DNA from: an uncultured Lysobacteraceae bacterium
GTDB lineage: Bacteria > Pseudomonadota > Gammaproteobacteria > Xanthomonadales > Rhodanobacteraceae
NCBI GenBank assembly: GCA_946480705.1
Contig: CAMLLF010000006.1
Location: 1-19,720, forward strand
Length of the DNA stretch: 19,720 bases
Direction: 5' to 3'
Positions 15,435-19,720 of this stretch are shown here, piece by piece (within the stretch, counting starts at the first letter, position 1; each line of letters opens with the position of its first letter). Position numbers and translations under genes: made by a program. The notes below the pieces were generated by a model. The model did no database searches, had not been told where the DNA came from, and saw only the letters and a program-made list of their open reading frames with translations.

Positions 15435-16330
15435 GCGAGCATTTTCTCCACCGGCAGGACCAGCATGCGGCGCGCGCCCGCGCGGCGCATGTCCTCGAGA
15501 TGCTGCCAGGTGATCGCGCCGTGGCAGACCGCCTGCAGCGCGACTTCGTCGAGGCTGCCTTCGATGCTCGTGATGGTCGGCTGCTGCCCCGGCGGCAGCA
15601 GCCGCGTGACGCCGGGCAGCGCCGCGCGCGTGGTCTGCAGCAGGACGAGCTTCGACTCGCGCACCTGGATCACGCCGTCGATGCGACGCAGCAGCAGTTC
15701 CTGCAATTCGCCGCGCTCGTCGGGCGGCAGCACCGTCGCCGCGGCGAGCACGGCTTCGCTGTCGAGAATGCTCGCGACCTCGCGCAACTGGTTGGCCTGC
15801 AGCGTCGCGCCGCTGGAAACGAGATCGCAGATCGCATCCGCGGTGCCGAGACGCGGCGCGATCTCGACCGATCCCGACAGCACGACGACCTTGGCGGTCA
15901 CGCCGTTCGCCGCGAGCCAGGCGCCGGTCAGCGCGGGATAGGTCGTCGCGATGCGCAGTCCCTGCAGCGCCGATGCGTCGGCATAGGCGTCATCCTGCGC
16001 CAGCGCGATCGACAGGCGGCAGCGGCCGAAGCCGAGCGGCAGCAGCTCGCGGAACGGTTCGGCTTCGCCGCGCGACCGCGCGGCCGCCTGTTGTTCGGCG
16101 AGCACGTTGCGGCCGACGATGCCGAGATCGCAGACGCCGTCGGCAATCAGGCCGGGAATGTCGTCGTCGCGCACGAGCAGCAGGTCGATCGCGAGGCTTT
16201 CGCCGAAACAGAACAGCTTGTCGCGGCTCTGGCGGAACTTGAGGCCGCAGCGGGCGAGCAGTTCCTGCGACTGTTCCGACAGCCGTCCCGATTTCTGCAC
16301 CGCGATACGCAGGCGGTCTCGCGTCTTCAT
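15431..16330 (-). CDS. hisG: ATP phosphoribosyltransferase, long form
   Basis: HisG condenses ATP and PRPP in the first, committed step of histidine synthesis and is the usual target of feedback inhibition. The 299-residue length marks the long form (HisG-L), with a C-terminal ACT-like regulatory domain (about 220-299), so no separate HisZ is needed. The N-terminus reads [16 protein letters not shown]. The PRPP-binding motif is [13 protein letters not shown] (165-177). The frame continues upstream, but the ATG at 16330 matches the family and lies in a 4-nt overlap with the regulator gene. The stop overlaps hisD. Confidence 0.96.
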   Translation of the reverse strand: MKTRDRLRIAVQKSGRLSEQSQELLARCGLKFRQSRDKLFCFGESLAIDLLLVRDDDIPGLIADGVCDLGIVGRNVLAEQQAAARSRGEAEPFRELLPLGFGRCRLSIALAQDDAYADASALQGLRIATTYPALTGAWLAANGVTAKVVVLSGSVEIAPRLGTADAICDLVSSGATLQANQLREVASILDSEAVLAAATVLPPDERGELQELLLRRIDGVIQVRESKLVLLQTTRAALPGVTRLLPPGQQPTITSIEGSLDEVALQAVCHGAITWQHLEDMRRAGARRMLVLPVEKMLA

Positions 16331-16737
16331 GATTTGCTCCGCGTGGTCGTGCGCGATCTGGTCGCGGCGGCAGGCAGGCCGGCGACCGGAGAAGGCAGAC
16401 CGGCGCGCCGGCGCGCCGGCTTGGGCAGCGGCGGCAGCGCTTCGTGCGCGACGACGGCGAGATAGCCGCCATTGCCCTGCTGGAGAAAACGCGCGACGCG
16501 GCCGATCGTCGTCACGCTGACCGAGGTGCGGTCGTGGATCTCGCGATAGGCGTAGCCGGCGAGCAGATACGGCACGACCCGCCAGCGGTCGACCAGCGCT
16601 TCGAGTTCGGCCGGCGTGCAGAGATCGCGCAGGAACGCGAGCATCTCGGCCGGCGTATCGAGCGACAGCAACGCGCGGCAGAGGCTTTCCTCGGCGGGCA
16701 CCGGCGTGTTTTCGGGTTCGAGATAGCGTCGCTTCAT
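16327..16737 (-). CDS. hisR: TrpR/YerC-family regulator heading the his operon (HisR-like)
   Basis: This 136-residue protein belongs to the YerC/YecD group of TrpR-like repressors. LCTPAELEALVDRWRVVPYLLAG is followed by the helix-turn-helix YREIHDRTSVSVTTIGRVARFLQQGNGGY (about 63-91), ending in the typical GNGGY. Relatives at the head of his operons in Xanthomonadales have been predicted, as I recall, to be histidine-responsive repressors named HisR; the name is used on that basis. The tail after about residue 100 is rich in Pro, Ala, Arg and Ser and is probably disordered. A stop codon two codons upstream makes ATG 16737 the first possible start. There is no Shine-Dalgarno, and a candidate -10 lies so close that the mRNA may be leaderless. 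It overlaps hisG by 4 nt. Confidence 0.85.
   Translation of the reverse strand: MKRRYLEPENTPVPAEESLCRALLSLDTPAEMLAFLRDLCTPAELEALVDRWRVVPYLLAGYAYREIHDRTSVSVTTIGRVARFLQQGNGGYLAVVAHEALPPLPKPARRRAGLPSPVAGLPAAATRSRTTTRSKS
16400..16419. repeat. 20-bp perfect GC palindrome inside the regulator gene, upstream of hisG
   Basis: CCGG-CGCG-CCGG-CGCG-CCGG reads identically on both strands, about 70 bp before the hisG ATG. It lies in codons for the Arg/Ala/Gly part of the regulator's C-terminal tail. In the mRNA it would form a very stable hairpin between the regulator's conserved domain and hisG. It may simply reflect extreme GC codon use in an unconstrained tail. Confidence 0.5.
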
Positions 16738-16742
16738 GATTC

Positions 16743-16766
16743 AATGTAATAACGCATTAGAACATT
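16743..16766. promoter_or_regulatory. Imperfect palindromic operator, probable HisR site
   Basis: A 24-bp dyad with the pattern AATGT-N2-TAA-N-GC-N-TTA-N2-ACATT is symmetric at 18 of 24 positions and AT-rich in a GC-rich context. It ends 5 bp before the regulator's ATG. Its minus strand contains TATTAC, usable as a -10 box (16751-16746), so a bound dimer would block the promoter. TrpR-family proteins bind such dyads as dimers. This is the natural candidate for autoregulation of the whole his operon. Confidence 0.6.
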
Positions 16767-17130
16767 ACGACACTCTACTGCAGCGGCGGCCGCGCTGTAA
16801 ACCCGCGCGGAAGGGGCGATGTCACAAAATGTTGCAGCCGGCGAATCGTCGTATGTCGGGCCTGTGTCGAACCGCGTCGAAGCGCTCCCGCAAGACGCGG
16901 ACACATCGGCTTCACGTCGCCAATCAAGTAATTGCGCCCAACGCCGGCATCGGCGCGGCGGCCCGGCACGCGGACGCTGCGGCGCAGCAATGTGCCGGCG
17001 GCAGTGCCCGTGCGGTTGCGGTGCGTTGATCTGTCGCAGCGCCGTTCGTCGTTTGAGGACTTGATACGAAGCCGTGCTGGCAACGATCCTGCAAGGCACG
17101 TGTCGCGGCCAATGCCAAGGGGGGCTAGGG
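16767..17130. other. Divergent intergenic region between the his operon and the membrane cyclase
   Basis: About 360 bp with no convincing coding frame. A nested hairpin lies at 16963-16998: CCGGCAC (16963-16969) with GTGCCGG (16992-16998), enclosing GCTGC-GGC-GCAGC (16976-16988). A second GCCGGCA at 16943-16949 could compete for the same 3' arm (16993-16999). I see no clear sigma70 promoter for the cyclase. Confidence 0.5.
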
Positions 17131-18951
17131 GTGGCGCATCTACTGCTACGTCTGTTGCTGCTGTGTGGCGTGCTGCCATGTCTCGCGGCATCGGCCGCCG
17201 CCGCGCCGATACTCGATCTGACCGCCGGACAGACCCGCGCGCCGCTGGCCGCGGTCACGACCTTCGCGGTCGATGCGCAGGCCGACCGGACCGCGACGGC
17301 GATGTTCGCCGCCGCCGACGCAGGCGACTTCAAGCCGGTGCCGGCCGACAGTGCAACCTTCGGTTTCGTCGACGGCGCCTACTGGTTCCACGCGCGCGTG
17401 GCCAATGCGAACCACACCGACACGCGCTGGCTGCTCGTGCTGGAGTACGCGCTGCTCGACGACGTCGACCTGTACGTACGCAGCGCCGACGGCGCGATCG
17501 AGCATTTCCAGTCCGGCGACCAGCATCCCTTCTCGCAGCGCTCGGTCAGCTATCGCCATCCGAACTTCTGGCTGCAGATCACGCCGGGACGGCCGCTCGA
17601 CCTGCTGCTGCGCGTGCAGACCAAGAGTTCGATGCAGGTGCCGCTGACGCTGTACACGCCGACCGCGTTCATCGAACTCGCGCGCGATGCGCAGCTCGGC
17701 ATGGGCGTCTACTACGGCATCCTGCTGGCGCTGCTTTTCTACAATTTGATTCTGTTCGTCACGCTGCGCGACCGCTCGCATTTTCTCTACAGCCTGCACG
17801 TGCTCGGCTTCGGCCTCGTGCTGTTCTGCCTCAACGGCTTCGCGTTCGAGTATTTCTGGCCGAATTCGACCTGGCTCGCGAACGCCGCGGTGCCGCTGTC
17901 GATGGCCTACGCGATGATCGCGATGCATCTGTTCGCGCGCGATTTCCTCGAACTGCCGCGCCGCTCGCCGCTCGCGAACCGGCTGCTGCTCGCCCTCGCC
18001 GGCTTCCACACGCTGATGCTCGTCGTGACGCCGCTCGTCGACTACCGCGTCGCCGTGCTGATCGGCACCGCGATGGTGTTCCCGGGCGTCAGCGCCGTGA
18101 TCGGCGCCGCGATCGCCGTCGCGCGCCGCGGCTTCCGCCCGGCGCTGCTGTTCCTCGCCGCGTGGGCGATGCTGCTGGCCGGCACGCTGATCTACGCGAT
18201 GGTCTCGTTCGGTTTCGTGCGCAAGACGTTCGCGACCGAGTACGGCATGCAGATCGGCTCGGCCGCGGAGATGATCTTCCTGTCGTTCGCCCTCGCCTAT
18301 CGCTGGGCCGCGCTGCGCGCGGAAAACGAGCGCATCGCGCGCGAAGCGAACGAACAGCTCGAACAGCGCGTCGCCGAACGCACCGAGGAACTGTCGGGCG
18401 CGCTGCAGCAGCTCGGCGAGGCGCATGCGCGCCTGCGCGAGCACAGCCTGCGCGACGGCCTGACCGGCGTGTTCAACCGCCGCCATTTCGACCAGTCGTT
18501 CGCGCCGCTGCTCGCGCAGTGCATCGCCGACGCGCGGCCGTTCTCGGTGCTGATCACCGACATCGACCACTTCAAGCGCGTCAACGACGACTACGGCCAC
18601 CTGACCGGCGACGACTGCCTGCGCTGCATCGCCGCGACCTTGCAGAACTGCGCCGGCGACGGCGCGGCCGTCGCGCGCTTCGGCGGCGAGGAATTCGTCG
18701 TGCTGATGCCCGGCGCCGACGAACTCAGCGCACGGCGCACGGCCGAATCGATCCGCCAGCGCGTCGCCGCGCAGACCTTCGCGCTCGACGGCGGCCGCGA
18801 CCTGCATCTGACGGTCAGCATCGGCATCGCCACCGTGCGCGGCGATCTGCCGATCAGTGCCGACGCGCTGCTGCGGCGCGCCGACGACGCGCTCTATGAA
18901 GCCAAGCGCAGCGGACGCAATCGTGTCGTGCAGGGATCGGTTGCGGCCTGA
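17131..18951 (+). CDS. 7TMR-DISM membrane diguanylate cyclase
   Basis: This 606-residue membrane protein should sense an external signal and make cyclic di-GMP. It has a signal peptide (about 1-25, LLLRLLLLCGVLPCLAASAAAA). A periplasmic 7TMR-DISM extracellular domain (about 26-180) follows with YWFHARVANAN and LEYALLDDVDLYV. Next come seven predicted membrane helices (about 190-395), starting GMGVYYGILLALLFYNLILFV. A coiled coil (about 395-440) leads to a GGDEF domain beginning RDGLTGVFNRRHFDQ. The active site is GGEEF at 518-522. The RxxD inhibition site is absent (GDGA at that position), so product inhibition is unlikely through that site. The frame opens at GTG 17074, but GTG 17131 is preferred: it has a G-rich ribosome site (AAGGGGGG) and gives a clean signal peptide. 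It is divergent from the his operon. Confidence 0.9.
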   Translation: MAHLLLRLLLLCGVLPCLAASAAAAPILDLTAGQTRAPLAAVTTFAVDAQADRTATAMFAAADAGDFKPVPADSATFGFVDGAYWFHARVANANHTDTRWLLVLEYALLDDVDLYVRSADGAIEHFQSGDQHPFSQRSVSYRHPNFWLQITPGRPLDLLLRVQTKSSMQVPLTLYTPTAFIELARDAQLGMGVYYGILLALLFYNLILFVTLRDRSHFLYSLHVLGFGLVLFCLNGFAFEYFWPNSTWLANAAVPLSMAYAMIAMHLFARDFLELPRRSPLANRLLLALAGFHTLMLVVTPLVDYRVAVLIGTAMVFPGVSAVIGAAIAVARRGFRPALLFLAAWAMLLAGTLIYAMVSFGFVRKTFATEYGMQIGSAAEMIFLSFALAYRWAALRAENERIAREANEQLEQRVAERTEELSGALQQLGEAHARLREHSLRDGLTGVFNRRHFDQSFAPLLAQCIADARPFSVLITDIDHFKRVNDDYGHLTGDDCLRCIAATLQNCAGDGAAVARFGGEEFVVLMPGADELSARRTAESIRQRVAAQTFALDGGRDLHLTVSIGIATVRGDLPISADALLRRADDALYEAKRSGRNRVVQGSVAA

Positions 18952-18978
18952 GTCCGGCAGCGCATCGGACCGCAGGCC
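18945..18978 (+). terminator. Hairpin at the end of the membrane cyclase gene
   Basis: GGCCTG (18945-18950) and GTCCG (18952-18956) pair with CAGGCC (18973-18978) and CGGAC (18966-18970), with a small A/CG internal loop and a 9-nt apical loop. It spans the stop codon. No T-tract follows, so it is a possible factor-assisted or weak terminator. A second inverted repeat (TCGACGC 18997-19003 with GCGTCGA 19016-19022) lies just downstream. Confidence 0.4.
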
Positions 18979-19129
18979 CGAACATGCCGTGGCGTCTCGA
19001 CGCAGCAATCGTGCCGCGTCGATGAATAGTGATGCAGTTCACACTTTATTGCAGCGCACCAACCGCTCCCTACGCGGAATTCAGCCGTACGATCCCGCCC
19101 TTGTGTCGTTCCGGTTGGGGGGATAAAGC

Positions 19130-19720
19130 ATGCGCAGCTCACTCGTCGTCGGCCTTTCACTTGCGCTCGCCGCGCTGTCGGCGTCCGCGGCCAGCCCGAC
19201 GCCGCAGGTCGTCACCGTGCACACGCGCGACCAGGCACTGATCCAGCAGATGGCCGATCGCCTCGGCCACCTGCGCGTCGACGCGAAGAAAGGCACGGTC
19301 ACGACCGAAATCAATCCGGAAGACCTGATCTGGCTGCGCACGCAGACCAGCGAGGTACTCGTCGAGAAGGAAGCCACCGAACTGCTGCAGCTGCAGACCT
19401 CGGGCCGCTCGCTGAAGACCATTCCGGGCTACGCCTGCTATCGCACGGTCGAGGAGACGCTCGGCGCGATCGACACGCTGGTCGCGGCGCACCCGAACCT
19501 CGCGAGCAAGATCGACATCGGCAACAGCTGGGAAAAGGTCACCTCGGGCGGCGACCCCGGTTACGACCTCGTCGTGCTCAAGCTGACCAATTCGGCGATC
19601 ACGGGCACGAAGCCGAAGATGTTCTCGATGACCGCGATCCACGCGCGCGAATACACGACGGCCGAACTCAACACGCGTTTCGCCGAATGGCTCGTCAACG
19701 GCTACGGCGTCGATCCCGAA
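19130..19720 (+). CDS. Secreted M14 zinc carboxypeptidase, 5' part only
   Basis: The frame runs open from ATG 19130 to the window end, giving 197 residues of a longer protein. The first 22 or so residues form a classical signal peptide (VVGLSLALAALSASA), so the enzyme should be exported. Residues about 25-100 look like a propeptide-type region. After YACYRTVEETLGAIDTLVAAHPNL comes the M14 core, with LVVLKLTN and the zinc-binding HxxE in MTAIHAREYTTAEL (His171, Glu174). M14 enzymes remove C-terminal residues from peptides or cleave related amide bonds; the specificity residues lie beyond the window. A GGGGGG run 8 nt upstream is a good ribosome site. The gene lies 178 bp after the membrane cyclase on the same strand and probably has its own promoter. 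Confidence 0.9.
   Translation, partial: MRSSLVVGLSLALAALSASAASPTPQVVTVHTRDQALIQQMADRLGHLRVDAKKGTVTTEINPEDLIWLRTQTSEVLVEKEATELLQLQTSGRSLKTIPGYACYRTVEETLGAIDTLVAAHPNLASKIDIGNSWEKVTSGGDPGYDLVVLKLTNSAITGTKPKMFSMTAIHAREYTTAELNTRFAEWLVNGYGVDPE

Noticed and set aside
16738..17130. Histidine leader peptide with attenuator
   Set aside because: No run of histidine codons follows a plausible start, and the promoter-proximal space before the regulator ATG is too short for a leader.
17074..17130. Upstream GTG start for the membrane cyclase
   Set aside because: It would place about 19 polar residues before the signal peptide, and it has a weaker ribosome site than GTG 17131.

Overview
The window is GC-rich, densely packed chromosomal DNA, most likely from a gammaproteobacterium of the order Lysobacterales (Xanthomonadales), perhaps near Rhodanobacteraceae. 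The evidence is a complete his operon with fused hisIE and a fused HisB whose phosphatase half lacks the zinc-loop cysteines (as I recall for Xanthomonas HisB), a TrpR/YerC-family regulator heading that operon, an mtnB-mtnD-mtnC methionine-salvage cluster, and an EfpL/YeiP-type EF-P paralogue. The family-level placement is inference.

Layout. 1-3177: the 3' end of an HSD10-like short-chain dehydrogenase (+), efpL/yeiP (+), a long palindrome shared by two convergent 3' ends, a Nudix hydrolase (-) and an APC-type amino-acid permease (+) followed by a hairpin. 3178-3758: a gene-free stretch with two DnaA-box-like 9-mers and a strong 15-bp hairpin. 3759-6813: mtnB, mtnD and mtnC (+), then 10 bp later a membrane-anchored legumain-like C13 cysteine peptidase. 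6783-9197: a Dph6-related ATP pyrophosphatase (-) and a double-GAF diguanylate cyclase (-), separated by a doublet of inverted repeats. 9279-16737: the his operon on the minus strand, transcribed hisR-like, G, D, C, B, H, A, F, IE. Every junction overlaps by 4 or 7 nt. A 24-bp imperfect dyad lies 5 bp upstream of the first ATG. 17131-18951: a divergently transcribed, membrane-bound 7TMR-DISM diguanylate cyclase (+). 19130-19720: the 5' part of a secreted M14 zinc carboxypeptidase, cut by the window end.

How the genes work together. The nine his genes cover all steps from ATP and PRPP to histidine. The head gene is probably a histidine-responsive repressor acting on the dyad at its own promoter. 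The mtn genes convert methylthioribulose-1-phosphate to the keto acid precursor of methionine; mtnA and the upstream steps are not in the window. Two diguanylate cyclases flank the his operon, one cytosolic with GAF sensors and one membrane-bound with an external sensor domain.

I found no CRISPR array, tRNA, rRNA, phage or complete insertion sequence. The less ordinary items are the palindromic repeats at gene ends, the his operator with a probable leaderless start, the C13 peptidase beside the mtn genes, and two low-GC islands inside his genes.
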